64,000 bases of DNA from Paenarthrobacter nicotinovorans (GCF_007670255.1 NZ_SZVS01000002.1:474138-538137); one strand, 5' to 3'. Counted from the first letter of the stretch, positions 51,664 through 60,824 are shown. Notes: generated by a model not told the origin, from the letters alone. Translations and numbers: made by a program.

Positions 51664-53346
51664 ATGCGTTTCTCGCGCACTTCCAAAGCTCTAGGCGTAG
51701 CGGCGATCATCGCCCTCGCAGTGACCGGCTGCGGCGGCGGCTCCGGTACCAGCAACAACAGCTCAGCCGCAGTCGATCCGAACAAAGTAATCACTGCGTA
51801 CAGCAACGAACCGCAGAACCCGCTGCTTCCCGCCAACACCAACGAGGTGTATGGCGGCCGCGTGGTCGAACTGCTGTTCGAGGGCCTTCGCACGTACGAC
51901 GCCGACGGCAAGCCGGTCAACGCGTTGGCTGAGTCCATCGACACCACCGACTCGCAGAACTGGACCATCAAGGTCAAGTCCGGTTCCAAGTTCACCAACG
52001 GCGAGGCAATTACGGCCAAGACGTTTGTCGACTCGTGGAACTTCGCTGCCCTGAGCACCAACCTCCAGAACAACGGCTTCTTCTTCGAGTCCATCGAGGG
52101 CTACGCCGATGTCAGCGCAGTCAACGAGACCACGGGCGCCGATGGCAAGAAGACCTCGACTCCGGCTCCCAAGGCACAGACCATGTCCGGCCTTGTAGCC
52201 AAAGACGACTCCACGATTACCGTGAAGCTCGCGCAGCCTGAGGCCGACTGGTCGCTGCGTCTGGGCTACTCGGCGTTCTTCCCGCTTCCCTCCGAGGCAC
52301 TCAAGGACTCCAAGAAGTTCGGCGAGAACCCGATCGGTAACGGCCCGTACAAGATGGCGAAGGAAGGTGCCTGGGTACACGACCAGTCCATCTCCCTGGT
52401 CAAGAACCCCGACTACAGCGGCCCCCGTGCTGCGAAGAACGGCGGCGTGACCTTCAAGTTCTACACCGACCCGGGCCCCGCATACACGGACCTGCAGGCC
52501 GACAACCTTGACATCACTGACGTCATCCCGTCCAACGCCCTGAAGACCTACACCACGGACTTCCCGGACCGGAACTCCACCAAGCCGGTGGCTACCGACT
52601 CCACGCTGAACATCCCGCCGTACAACCCGAACTTCCAGGGTGAAGCCGGAAAGCTTCGCCGCCAGGCGCTGTCCTACGCGATCAACCGCGAAGAGATCGC
52701 GAAGGTTGTCTTCAGCGGTACGCGTACTGCCGCCAAGGCCTTCGCTCCGCCGGTCATCGATGGTTTCAAGGCTGACCTCAAGGGCAGCGAAGTGCTCAAG
52801 TTCGACGCTGCCAAGGCCAAGGACCTCTGGGCCCAGGCTGAGAAGATCAAGCCTTACGACGGATCCAAGCCGTTGCTCATCGCCTCCAACACTGACGGTG
52901 GCAACAAGGAATGGATCGAAGCCGTGGCAAACGGTTTCAAGAACAACCTCGGCATCGAGGCTGAAATCCAGCCGTTCGCGAAGTTCGCCGAAGTCCTGGA
53001 CCTGCGCAAGTCGCAGTCCCTCCCGGGTCTGACCCGCGCTGGCTGGCAGGGTGACTACCCGTCCCTGTACAACTTCCTGGGACCGGTGTGGGCCACCAAC
53101 GCTTCGTCCAACTACGAGAAGTACTCGAACCCTGAGTTCGACAAGCTCCTCAAGGAAGGCCTGGCGGCCAAGTCCACTGAGGAAGCAAACGCAAAGTTCA
53201 ACCAAGCACAGGAAGTCCTGTTCCAGGACCTTCCCGGTCTGCCCCTGTGGGACCAGGCCCGTGCGATCGTGTGGAGCAACAACGTCATCTCGGCCGAAAC
53301 CGGCTGGAACGGTGGCATTCGCTACTTCAACATCGAAGCGAAGTAA
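51664..53346 (+). CDS. peptide ABC transporter substrate-binding lipoprotein (OppA/DppA family)
   Basis: A 560-residue SBP family 5 protein. The signal reaches the lipobox VTGC (Cys near residue 23), followed by a Gly/Ser/Asn linker. The mature part shows the peptide-binding fold: AYSNEPQNPLLPANTNEVYG, LFEGLRTYDADGKPVNALAE, FPLPSEALKDSKKFGENPIG, then NGPYKM, and FQDLPGLPLWDQARAIVWSN. It captures oligopeptides for the permeases that follow. ATG 51664 has a near-perfect ribosome-binding site. The long upstream region suggests regulated expression. Confidence 0.92.
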   Translation: MRFSRTSKALGVAAIIALAVTGCGGGSGTSNNSSAAVDPNKVITAYSNEPQNPLLPANTNEVYGGRVVELLFEGLRTYDADGKPVNALAESIDTTDSQNWTIKVKSGSKFTNGEAITAKTFVDSWNFAALSTNLQNNGFFFESIEGYADVSAVNETTGADGKKTSTPAPKAQTMSGLVAKDDSTITVKLAQPEADWSLRLGYSAFFPLPSEALKDSKKFGENPIGNGPYKMAKEGAWVHDQSISLVKNPDYSGPRAAKNGGVTFKFYTDPGPAYTDLQADNLDITDVIPSNALKTYTTDFPDRNSTKPVATDSTLNIPPYNPNFQGEAGKLRRQALSYAINREEIAKVVFSGTRTAAKAFAPPVIDGFKADLKGSEVLKFDAAKAKDLWAQAEKIKPYDGSKPLLIASNTDGGNKEWIEAVANGFKNNLGIEAEIQPFAKFAEVLDLRKSQSLPGLTRAGWQGDYPSLYNFLGPVWATNASSNYEKYSNPEFDKLLKEGLAAKSTEEANAKFNQAQEVLFQDLPGLPLWDQARAIVWSNNVISAETGWNGGIRYFNIEAK

Positions 53347-53473
53347 TCCGCAGGATCTGAGCTTGCCGTAAGGCAATGGGGGTCCGGCTTGGAAGCCGGG
53401 CCCCCATTCGCCTGCTGCGGCAGGAAGGTAGAAATGACACCCCATCGAATAACCAACGGAAAGAGGTGACCCT

Positions 53474-54403
53474 GTGGTTCGCTACATTCTTCGGAGGCTG
53501 CTTCAGGTAATCCCAGTCTTCCTGGGGACCACCCTCCTTGTGTACTACATGGTCTTCGCACTTCCGGGCGACCCCATCGCTGCACTGTTTGGTGATCGCC
53601 AGCCACCGCAAAGCGTGATCGACGCCTTGCGTGCTCAATACAACCTGGACCAACCGTTCTGGGTCCAATACGGGATCTTCCTCAAGAACCTGTTCACGTT
53701 CAATCTTGGCGTCGACTTCACCCAGCAACCCATCGCAGCAGCGCTGGCCAGGGCATTCCCCGTCACCGCCATGCTCGCGATTGAAGCAATCATTATCCAG
53801 GCCGTCTTTGGGGTGGCGTTTGGTGTTTTCGCGGGGCTCCGCAAGGGCAAGCTGTTTGACTCCACAGTTCTGGTGACGTCCCTGATCGTCATTGCCGTGC
53901 CTACCTTTGTGCTCGGCTTCGTGTTCCAGCTCGTCTTCGGTGTCCAGCTCGGCTGGGCCAAGCCAACAGTCGGTGGCAACGCCGATTGGGGCAACCTGCT
54001 TCTTCCGGCCATCGTCCTCGGGTTGGTCTCCTTTGCCTACGTGCTGCGCCTGACCCGGGCCTCGGTCATCGAAAACATGAATGCCGACTACGTTCGCACT
54101 GCCACTGCCAAGGGCCTGTCCCGGCCCCGCGTTGTGATGGCACATATCCTCCGCAACTCGATGATTCCCGTGGTCACCTATCTTGGTGCCAACCTTGGCG
54201 GGCTCATGGGCGGAGCAATTGTCACCGAGGGCATCTTCAACGTTCCCGGCATTGGCAACAAGCTGTATCAAGCCGTTCTGCGAGGCGAAGGACCTACGGT
54301 CGTGGCGATCGTCAGCGTTCTGGTGCTCGTCTTCGTGGCGGCCAACTTGCTTGTAGACCTCCTGTACGCCTGGCTTGACCCGAGGATCCGCTATGACCAG
54401 TAA
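53474..54403 (+). CDS. peptide ABC transporter permease (OppB/DppB)
   Basis: A 309-residue permease with about six helices, opening VRYILRRLLQVIPVFLGTTL and carrying the family loop VLRLTRASVIENMNADYVRT then ATAKGLS. The start GTG 53474 has AAAGAGGTGA 8 bases before it. The next permease gene overlaps its end by 11 bases. Confidence 0.93.
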   Translation: MVRYILRRLLQVIPVFLGTTLLVYYMVFALPGDPIAALFGDRQPPQSVIDALRAQYNLDQPFWVQYGIFLKNLFTFNLGVDFTQQPIAAALARAFPVTAMLAIEAIIIQAVFGVAFGVFAGLRKGKLFDSTVLVTSLIVIAVPTFVLGFVFQLVFGVQLGWAKPTVGGNADWGNLLLPAIVLGLVSFAYVLRLTRASVIENMNADYVRTATAKGLSRPRVVMAHILRNSMIPVVTYLGANLGGLMGGAIVTEGIFNVPGIGNKLYQAVLRGEGPTVVAIVSVLVLVFVAANLLVDLLYAWLDPRIRYDQ

Positions 54404-55337
54404 CCCAGAACATTTTGTCGCTCCCGTCGACGAAACCCCTCTTCAGGCCACCGACTCTGTCAAGGTGGACGAAGCTCCTTTGAGCCTGTGGGCTGACGCA
54501 TGGCGCAAGCTGCGCCGCCGGCCAATGTTTATCGTTTCGGCATTGCTCATCCTTTTTCTGACTTTTGTCGCGATCTTCCCCGGTGTTTTCACCAACGTTG
54601 CTCCCAACAATGACTGCCAGCTCGCCAACTCCGAGGGCGGCCCCACTGCTGGTCACCCGTTTGGTTTCACCCTTCAGGGTTGTGATGTTTTCTCCCGGGT
54701 GGTTCATGGTACTCAGGCCTCGTTGTCCGTAGGCGTGCTTTCGGTGCTGTGCGTGCTGGTTATCGGCGTGACGTTGGGTGCTCTGGCCGGGTACTACGGC
54801 GGCTGGTTGGATGCCGTCCTGGCGCGGTTGGGTGACATCTTCTTTGCGCTTCCGCTCATTCTGGGTGCACTCGTCATCACGCAGCTGCCGTTGTTCCGGG
54901 AAAACCGGAGCGTATGGACCGTGGTTTTGGTGATATCGCTCTTGGCATGGCCACAAATGGCGAGAATTACCCGTGGCGCGGTCATTGAGGTACGTAATGC
55001 CGACTTCGTGACAGCTGCCCGTTCGCTGGGCGTGTCCAAGTTTGGTGCACTCGTTCGCCACGCATTGCCCAACGCCTTGGCACCGGTCATCGTGCTGGCA
55101 ACGCTGGAACTCGGTGTTTTCATCGTCGCCGAAGCAACGCTGTCCTTCCTGGGTATCGGACTGCCCCCAGGCATCATGTCCTGGGGTAACGACATCGCAG
55201 GAGCGCAGGCATCCATCCGGACCAACCCGTCCATCCTGCTTTACCCGGCAGCCGCCCTGTCCATCACCGTCCTGAGCTTCATCATGCTTGGCGACGCCGT
55301 CCGCGATGCTCTTGATCCCAAGAGCCGTCAGCGCTAA
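54393..55337 (+). CDS. peptide ABC transporter permease (OppC/DppC)
   Basis: A 314-residue permease. A cytoplasmic lead includes LWADAWRKLRRRPMFIVSAL, and the EAA loop is RITRGAVIEVRNADFVTAAR then SLGVSKFGALVRHALPNALA. FLGIGLPPGIMSWGNDIAGA near the end is the DppC signature. ATG 54393 overlaps the previous gene by 11 bases. A pair of Cys in CQLANSEGG and GCDVFSRV lies in the periplasmic loop, as in other OppC proteins of actinobacteria. Confidence 0.93.
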   Translation: MTSNPEHFVAPVDETPLQATDSVKVDEAPLSLWADAWRKLRRRPMFIVSALLILFLTFVAIFPGVFTNVAPNNDCQLANSEGGPTAGHPFGFTLQGCDVFSRVVHGTQASLSVGVLSVLCVLVIGVTLGALAGYYGGWLDAVLARLGDIFFALPLILGALVITQLPLFRENRSVWTVVLVISLLAWPQMARITRGAVIEVRNADFVTAARSLGVSKFGALVRHALPNALAPVIVLATLELGVFIVAEATLSFLGIGLPPGIMSWGNDIAGAQASIRTNPSILLYPAAALSITVLSFIMLGDAVRDALDPKSRQR

Positions 55338-55347
55338 GGAGGCGACC

Positions 55348-57057
55348 ATGACTTCTGCCAACATCAGAATTGATGAAGCCACTGCACCAGTGCGGCCAAT
55401 CCTGGAAATCAAGGACCTGGCCATCACCTTCAAGACCGGTTCCGGAGAGGTCAAGGCAGTAAAGAACGCGCACTTGACCATCATGCCGGGCGAGACGGTC
55501 GCCATCGTGGGTGAATCGGGTTCAGGAAAATCGACGACGGCGCTGGCCGCCATCGGCTTGTTGCCCACCAACGGACGCGTCTCGGGTGGGCAGATACTGC
55601 TCGACGGCGAAGACATCGCCCATGCGCCGGAGAAGCGCATGATCGAACTGCGTGGCAGCCACATCGGCATGGTTCCGCAGGACCCCATGTCCAACCTCAA
55701 CCCCGTGTGGAAGATCGGATATCAGGTCAGGGAAACCCTTAAGGCCAATGGCCGGCCGGATGGCCCAGAAGATGTTGCCCGCGTCCTCGCAGAGGCCGGT
55801 CTTCCGGATGCTGCCCGGCGTGCAAAGCAGTACCCGCACGAATTCTCCGGCGGTATGCGCCAACGCGCGCTCATCGCCATTGGCCTGAGCTGCCAGCCCA
55901 AGCTGCTGATCGCCGATGAACCGACTTCAGCTTTGGATGTCACGGTTCAGCGGAAAATCCTGGACCACTTGGACAAGATGACCACCGAACTTGGTACGTC
56001 GGTGCTGCTTATCACCCACGACCTCGGACTCGCTGCAGAGCGTGCGGACAAGGTCATCGTGATGTACCAGGGCAACGTGGTGGAGGCAGGGCCTTCCCTG
56101 GAATTGCTCCGCAATCCGCAACACCCCTACACCCGACGCCTTGTCGAGTCTGCACCGTCATTGGCCTCGCGCCGCATCCAGGTTGCCAAGGAACAGGGAG
56201 TGGAAGCGGGAGACCTGCTTGCTCCTGTGGCCGCGGTCGAGGAACGGGCAACCGATGACGTCCTGCAGATCAAGAATCTGCGCAAAATTTACAAGCTGCG
56301 CCAGGGCCTGGGCCAGGCGACGGACTTCGCAGCAGTGGATGATGTCAGCTTCGCTGTGAAGCGCGGTACCACCACGGCAATTGTGGGGGAGTCCGGTTCG
56401 GGCAAGTCCACCGTTGCCAAAATGGTGCTCCAGCTTGAAAAGCCTACAGAGGGCCAGATCATCTTCGACGGTGTGGACACAGCAGGGTTGAAGGGCAAGG
56501 AACTCTTCAAGTTCCGCCGCCGCGTGCAGCCCATCTTCCAGGACCCCTACGGTTCCTTGGACCCGATGTACAACATCTTCAGGACCATTGAAGAGCCGTT
56601 GCGCGTCCACAAGATCGGGAACGCCGCCAGTCGCGAAAAGAAGGTACGCGAGCTGCTGGACCAGGTGGCTTTGCCGCAGTCCATGATGCAGCGGTACCCG
56701 AACGAACTCTCCGGTGGCCAGCGTCAGCGCATTGCAATCGCACGCGCCTTAGCCTTGGACCCTGAGGTCATCATCTGTGACGAGGCCGTGTCCGCGCTCG
56801 ATGTCCTGGTCCAGGCGCAGGTACTGAACTTGCTGGCCGACCTTCAGGACAACCTCGGGTTGACCTACCTGTTCATCACCCACGACCTCGCTGTGGTCCG
56901 GCAGATCGCGGACCACGTGTGCGTCATGGAAAAGGGCAAGCTCGTGGAAACGGGCAGCACCGATGACGTCTTCGAGAATCCCCGCGAGGCCTACACCCAG
57001 GCCCTCCTGGACGCGATTCCCGGTGGTTCGCTGCTCCTGCCGCCCGCGGTGGCCTGA
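55348..57057 (+). CDS. peptide ABC transporter, fused double ATPase (DppD-DppF)
   Basis: A 569-residue protein with two complete ATPase halves. Half 1 has Walker A GESGSGKSTTALAAIG, signature FSGGMRQRALIAIGLS and Walker B LLIADEPTSALDVTVQ. Half 2, from about residue 305, has GESGSGKSTVAKMVLQ, LSGGQRQRIAIARALA and VIICDEAVSALDVLVQ. In most species these are separate DppD and DppF proteins. Start ATG 55348 is set by AAGGAGG 5 bases upstream, and the in-frame extension to 55288 falls inside the permease gene. An 18-bp hairpin ends the operon. Confidence 0.93.
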   Translation: MTSANIRIDEATAPVRPILEIKDLAITFKTGSGEVKAVKNAHLTIMPGETVAIVGESGSGKSTTALAAIGLLPTNGRVSGGQILLDGEDIAHAPEKRMIELRGSHIGMVPQDPMSNLNPVWKIGYQVRETLKANGRPDGPEDVARVLAEAGLPDAARRAKQYPHEFSGGMRQRALIAIGLSCQPKLLIADEPTSALDVTVQRKILDHLDKMTTELGTSVLLITHDLGLAAERADKVIVMYQGNVVEAGPSLELLRNPQHPYTRRLVESAPSLASRRIQVAKEQGVEAGDLLAPVAAVEERATDDVLQIKNLRKIYKLRQGLGQATDFAAVDDVSFAVKRGTTTAIVGESGSGKSTVAKMVLQLEKPTEGQIIFDGVDTAGLKGKELFKFRRRVQPIFQDPYGSLDPMYNIFRTIEEPLRVHKIGNAASREKKVRELLDQVALPQSMMQRYPNELSGGQRQRIAIARALALDPEVIICDEAVSALDVLVQAQVLNLLADLQDNLGLTYLFITHDLAVVRQIADHVCVMEKGKLVETGSTDDVFENPREAYTQALLDAIPGGSLLLPPAVA

Positions 57058-57076
57058 CCGGCGTCGTAATTTCAAA

Positions 57077-57120
57077 GCAAGAGCCGGTGGTTCCATTCAA
57101 AGGGAACCACCGGCTCTTGC
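57077..57120. terminator. terminator of the peptide transporter operon
   Basis: An 18-bp perfect stem (57077-57094 with 57103-57120, beginning GCAAGAGCCGGTGG) around an 8-base loop ATTCAAAG. It lies between convergent genes and should stop both. Confidence 0.85.
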
Positions 57121-57139
57121 CTACTTAACCGAGGTCAGC

Positions 57140-57976
57140 CTACTTGGCTGCCGGAGAACTGTCCGGGCGGGCCGTGAGGCCCAGGGCGGTGAGTTCGCGG
57201 GCCAGTGCTACGCCGAGCTTTGCGTGCCCGGTCGGCTTCAGATGAACGCCGTCTTGGAGGTCACCGATGGCGTCGTAACGGGTCAACCAATCGCCCGCAC
57301 TGACGAACGGGATGCCATGTTTGGCCGCGATCCGCCCCAGGAGGGCGTCCACTTCAGTCCGGCGTCCGCCTCCGTTGCTGACACCGCGTGCCAGGGTACC
57401 GATCATGGCCAGGCGCGAACCGGGGTAGCGGGTTTTCAGCGCGGCGAGCAAACGTTCGGCATTGCTCGTGATTTGGGCATCCGTAGCGCGCTGCGTGGCG
57501 TCGTTCCCGCCGCCTTCCACCACAATCAGAGGTGGCTCGCCGTAGGGGAGCACCCAGTCGCCGCGTTGGAGGGCGTCGATGTAGTTGCCCGTCTTGCCGT
57601 TGGTTGCCACGTATCCGGTGCCACCCATGCCTACAACATGCAGCTTGTACCCCAGGGCTGCGATGCCTTGCTGGGGCCAGGACCCTGCAGGCATGGCCTG
57701 TGAATCTCCGATCAGCACCGCTGTGTGGCGGATGTCAGCCAGCACGAGTTCATTGCGGTTGTTCGCTGGATTCTTATAAAGGGAACCGGCGGGGAGGTTC
57801 ATCGCACTGGGTTCCGGGGCAACCCTCAGCGGTTTGTCGGAGGCCGCCGTCCGGGCAGGCGCGGGCGCGACGGATGGAGCAGGGGCACTGGTTGGCGCTG
57901 GTCCGCAACCGACCGCGAGGACGCCGACGGCGATCAACGGTGCGATCATGCGGAACACGGCCGAAGATTGGCGCAT
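57140..57976 (-). CDS. SGNH/GDSL hydrolase, putative lipoprotein
   Basis: A 278-residue exported hydrolase. After a basic start, a hydrophobic signal (MIAPLIAVGVLAVG) ends at a lipobox-like AVGC, then an Ala/Pro-rich linker. The SGNH blocks are present: block I VLIGDSQAMP (catalytic Ser), block III VEGGGNDATQ and block V DGVHLKPTGH (catalytic Asp and His). It probably removes acyl or acetyl groups from cell-surface polymers. ATG 57976 is favoured, and an ATG at 58018 would add 14 residues. Confidence 0.85.
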   Translation of the reverse strand: MRQSSAVFRMIAPLIAVGVLAVGCGPAPTSAPAPSVAPAPARTAASDKPLRVAPEPSAMNLPAGSLYKNPANNRNELVLADIRHTAVLIGDSQAMPAGSWPQQGIAALGYKLHVVGMGGTGYVATNGKTGNYIDALQRGDWVLPYGEPPLIVVEGGGNDATQRATDAQITSNAERLLAALKTRYPGSRLAMIGTLARGVSNGGGRRTEVDALLGRIAAKHGIPFVSAGDWLTRYDAIGDLQDGVHLKPTGHAKLGVALARELTALGLTARPDSSPAAK

Positions 57977-58018
57977 TGATTGGTCTCCGTGGGGCACTGG
58001 TTCTGCTGCAATCATCAA

Positions 58019-58259
58019 GCACCGGCTCAGGAAAATCCAGCATCTTGACTTGTGTTTACGAACACGTGACCTCCTGTGACTGATGCCACAATCCGGAGGC
58101 CAATAGCTTGCTTTTTAGGCTCATAAATGCATCTGCGTTTAGACTGGATGCAGGTGCCCTGTGTCCCGGGGTCTTTTCGCTGTGTGTTCCGATCAAGTCG
58201 ATCAGGTATGCGCGCGGATACAAACAGCTGACTTCACCACTGAAACGAGTCATAAACGC
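58019..58259. promoter_or_regulatory. divergent region upstream of typA
   Basis: A perfect palindrome GTGTT-TACG-AACAC lies at 58052-58065, next to a TTGACT (58046-58051), on the side of the SGNH gene. Toward typA, a -10-like TAGACT occurs at 58140-58145 and would give a leader of about 110 bases. The region before the typA ATG has no strong ribosome-binding site. I cannot assign the binding protein. Confidence 0.35.
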
Positions 58260-60176
58260 ATGTCTGAAACCATCACCAACACTGCGTCGCGGAGCGATCT
58301 GCGCAACGTCGCGATCGTCGCACACGTTGACCACGGCAAGACCACCCTGGTCGACGCCATGCTCAAGCAGACCAACTCCTTCGCTTCCCACGGTGAGGTT
58401 GAGGACCGCGTCATGGACTCCGGTGACCTGGAGCGCGAAAAGGGCATCACCATCCTCGCGAAGAACACCACGGTTGCCTACAACGGCCCGTCCTCCAACG
58501 GCGAGACCATCACCATCAACGTGATCGACACTCCCGGCCACGCCGACTTCGGTGGCGAGGTGGAGCGCGGCCTGTCCATGGTTGACGGCGTTGTGCTGCT
58601 GGTCGACTCTTCCGAGGGCCCCCTGCCGCAGACCCGCTTCGTGCTCCGCAAGGCCCTTGCTGCGCACCTGCCCGTTATCCTCCTGGTCAACAAGACCGAC
58701 CGTCCCGATGCCCGCATCGACGAGGTCGTCCACGAGTCCATGGACCTGCTCCTGGGCCTCGCCTCGGACCTCGCGGACGAAGTTCCGGACCTCGACCTGG
58801 ACAAGGTCCTCGAAGTTCCCGTGGTTTACGCCGCCGCCAAGGTTGGCCGAGCGTCCCTGGAGCAGCCGGCCAACGGCTCGGCGCCGGAGAACGAGGACCT
58901 CGAGCCCCTCTTCAAGACCATCATCGAGCACATCCCTGCTCCCACGTACAACCCGGACGGCGTGCTGCAGGCACACGTGACCAACCTCGACGCATCGCCG
59001 TTCCTTGGCCGCCTCGCCCTGCTCCGCATCTACAACGGCACCCTCCGCAAGGGCCAGACGGTTGCCTGGGCGCGCGCCAACGGCGAAGTCAAGAACGTCA
59101 AGATCACTGAACTGCTGGCCACCAAGGCGCTGACCCGTGTGCCTGCCGAAGAAGCCGGCCCCGGTGAAATCGTGGCAGTCGCCGGTATTGAGGACATCAC
59201 CATTGGTGAAACCCTCACGGATGCCGAGAACCCGCAGCCGCTGCCGCTGATCACGGTGGACGATCCCGCGATCTCCATGACCATCGGTATCAACACCTCC
59301 CCGCTGGCCGGCAAGGTCAAGGGCGCCAAGGTCACCGCCCGCCAGGTGAAGGACCGCCTGGACAAGGAACTGATCGGTAACGTCTCCATCAAGGTGCTCC
59401 CCACCGAGCGTCCTGACGCCTGGGAAGTCCAGGGTCGTGGCGAGCTCGCCCTGGCCATCCTCGTTGAGCAGATGCGTCGCGAAGGCTTCGAGCTGACCGT
59501 CGGCAAGCCCCAGGTTGTTACCAAGACCATCGACGGCAAGCTCCACGAGCCGATGGAACACATGACCATCGACGTTCCGGAAGAGTACCTCGGCGCCGTC
59601 ACCCAGCTCATGGCAGCCCGCAAGGGCCGCATGACCAACATGGCCAACCACGGTACCGGCTGGTGCCGCATGGAATTCATCGTTCCTGCCCGTGGCCTGA
59701 TCGGTTTCCGCACGCGGTTCCTCACGGACACCCGTGGCGCCGGTATCGCAGCCTCCATCTCCGAAGGCTACGAGCCGTGGGCCGGTCCCATCGAATACCG
59801 CACCAACGGTTCGATGGTTGCCGACCGTGCCGGTGTCGTGACGCCGTTCGCCATGATCAACCTCCAGGAACGCGGTTCCTTCTTCGTGAAGCCCACGTCC
59901 GAGGTCTACGAAGGCATGATCGTTGGCGAGAACTCCCGCGCTGACGACATGGACGTCAACATCACCAAGGAAAAGAAGCTCACCAACATGCGTGCTGCTT
60001 CCTCCGACTCCTTCGAGAACCTGACGCCGCCGCGCGAGCTGACCCTCGAAGAGTCCCTCGAATTCGCCCGCGAAGACGAGTGCGTTGAGGTGACCCCGGA
60101 AGATATCCGTATCCGCAAGGTCATCCTCGACTCCAACGAGCGCGCCAAGGCCAACCGCGCCCGCGCCAAGGCCTAG
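58260..60176 (+). CDS. typA: translational GTPase TypA/BipA
   Basis: A 638-residue EF-G-like GTPase that acts on the ribosome under stress and cold. G1 is AHVDHGKTTLVDAML, G2 lies in LEREKGITILAKNTTV, G3 is VIDTPGHADFGGEVER, and G4 is LVNKTDRPDARIDE. Domains III and V and the BipA-specific C-terminal domain (SFFVKPTSEVYEGMIVGENS) are present. ATG 58260 gives the standard N-terminus SETITNTASRSDLRNVAIVA. The longer frame upstream reads as non-homologous. Confidence 0.95.
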   Translation: MSETITNTASRSDLRNVAIVAHVDHGKTTLVDAMLKQTNSFASHGEVEDRVMDSGDLEREKGITILAKNTTVAYNGPSSNGETITINVIDTPGHADFGGEVERGLSMVDGVVLLVDSSEGPLPQTRFVLRKALAAHLPVILLVNKTDRPDARIDEVVHESMDLLLGLASDLADEVPDLDLDKVLEVPVVYAAAKVGRASLEQPANGSAPENEDLEPLFKTIIEHIPAPTYNPDGVLQAHVTNLDASPFLGRLALLRIYNGTLRKGQTVAWARANGEVKNVKITELLATKALTRVPAEEAGPGEIVAVAGIEDITIGETLTDAENPQPLPLITVDDPAISMTIGINTSPLAGKVKGAKVTARQVKDRLDKELIGNVSIKVLPTERPDAWEVQGRGELALAILVEQMRREGFELTVGKPQVVTKTIDGKLHEPMEHMTIDVPEEYLGAVTQLMAARKGRMTNMANHGTGWCRMEFIVPARGLIGFRTRFLTDTRGAGIAASISEGYEPWAGPIEYRTNGSMVADRAGVVTPFAMINLQERGSFFVKPTSEVYEGMIVGENSRADDMDVNITKEKKLTNMRAASSDSFENLTPPRELTLEESLEFAREDECVEVTPEDIRIRKVILDSNERAKANRARAKA

Positions 60177-60211
60177 TCCTAACTGGTTCTGAACCAGCCC
60201 GGAACAGCTTC

Positions 60212-60628
60212 ATGAAGAGGGGAGTCGCCGGTACGGTCCGTGGTATTGCTGCGGCCGTACCGGCGGCTCTTTTCGTTGCTGCGGCAGGTACGGCGCTGCA
60301 CCGGCAGTCGGGTCTCTGGTTCGGCGTCGAAATTTTCTGGGGAGTTGCCGCCGCGCTGCTGCTGCTCGCCTCAGTGCAGCTGTGGCTGGCGGCGTGGTCC
60401 CGCTCCATCCTCCCGACGGCGGTGGCAGGCGTGGTGGCCTATGCCGCCGTCGGCGTTTTGTCGTCCGCTGGATCAGGGAAGCAGCTGGTGCTCGGCGATA
60501 CGCCGGGAACAGTGTGGATTTACGGTATCGGCGCAGTGACGCTGGTCATGCTCGTAGTCGCCAGTCGGCTCCGATCTACCGGGCCTGCCGCCGCGGCGGT
60601 GGCGGCGGTACCTCCTTCGCGGCGATGA
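60212..60628 (+). CDS. small hydrophobic membrane protein, unknown function
   Basis: A 138-residue protein with four predicted helices (AVPAALFVAAAGTALH, FWGVAAALLLLASVQLWLAA, ILPTAVAGVVAYAAVGVLSS, WIYGIGAVTLVMLVVAS). The N-terminus is basic, and the end is alanine/proline-rich. No family is recognised. It starts 35 bases after typA. Its last 53 bases overlap the convergent SH3-like gene. Confidence 0.6.
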   Translation: MKRGVAGTVRGIAAAVPAALFVAAAGTALHRQSGLWFGVEIFWGVAAALLLLASVQLWLAAWSRSILPTAVAGVVAYAAVGVLSSAGSGKQLVLGDTPGTVWIYGIGAVTLVMLVVASRLRSTGPAAAAVAAVPPSRR

Positions 60629-60812
60629 CCATCGACAAGGGAATTTCGACGTCGGTGGTGCGGGTCCGTACGGTACATGCGGTGTCGTTGCTGGCCAGCA
60701 GGTAGCCCAGTGCGTCGGTGAGCCCGTCGTCGATCCGGTACCGCACCACCACCCGTATGCCCGGCGTTGCGTTGAGCAGGAATTGGCGTGGAGGCAAATG
60801 TGGCGGATTCAC
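60576..60812 (-). CDS. small SH3-like domain protein (Rv0428c N-terminal type)
   Basis: A 78-residue protein. PGIRVVVRYRIDDGLTDALG then YLLASNDTACTVRTR and VEIPLSMVIAAKEVPPPPPR matches the SH3-like domain found at the N-terminus of some actinobacterial GNAT acetyltransferases (Rv0428c type). It occurs here on its own. The GTG start is supported by TAGTAT 6 bases upstream. The proline-rich C-terminus overlaps the convergent membrane-protein gene. Its function is unknown. Confidence 0.7.
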   Translation of the reverse strand: MNPPHLPPRQFLLNATPGIRVVVRYRIDDGLTDALGYLLASNDTACTVRTRTTDVEIPLSMVIAAKEVPPPPPRRQAR

Positions 60813-60818
60813 CGTTTC

Positions 60819-60824
60819 ATACTA
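60819..60824 (-). promoter_or_regulatory. -10 box of the SH3-like gene, leaderless start
   Basis: On the minus strand TAGTAT, 6 bases, then the GTG at 60812. Confidence 0.6.

Noticed and set aside
58056..59651. A 531-codon open frame antisense to typA
   Set aside because: It is antisense to a clear TypA gene and lacks homologous features.
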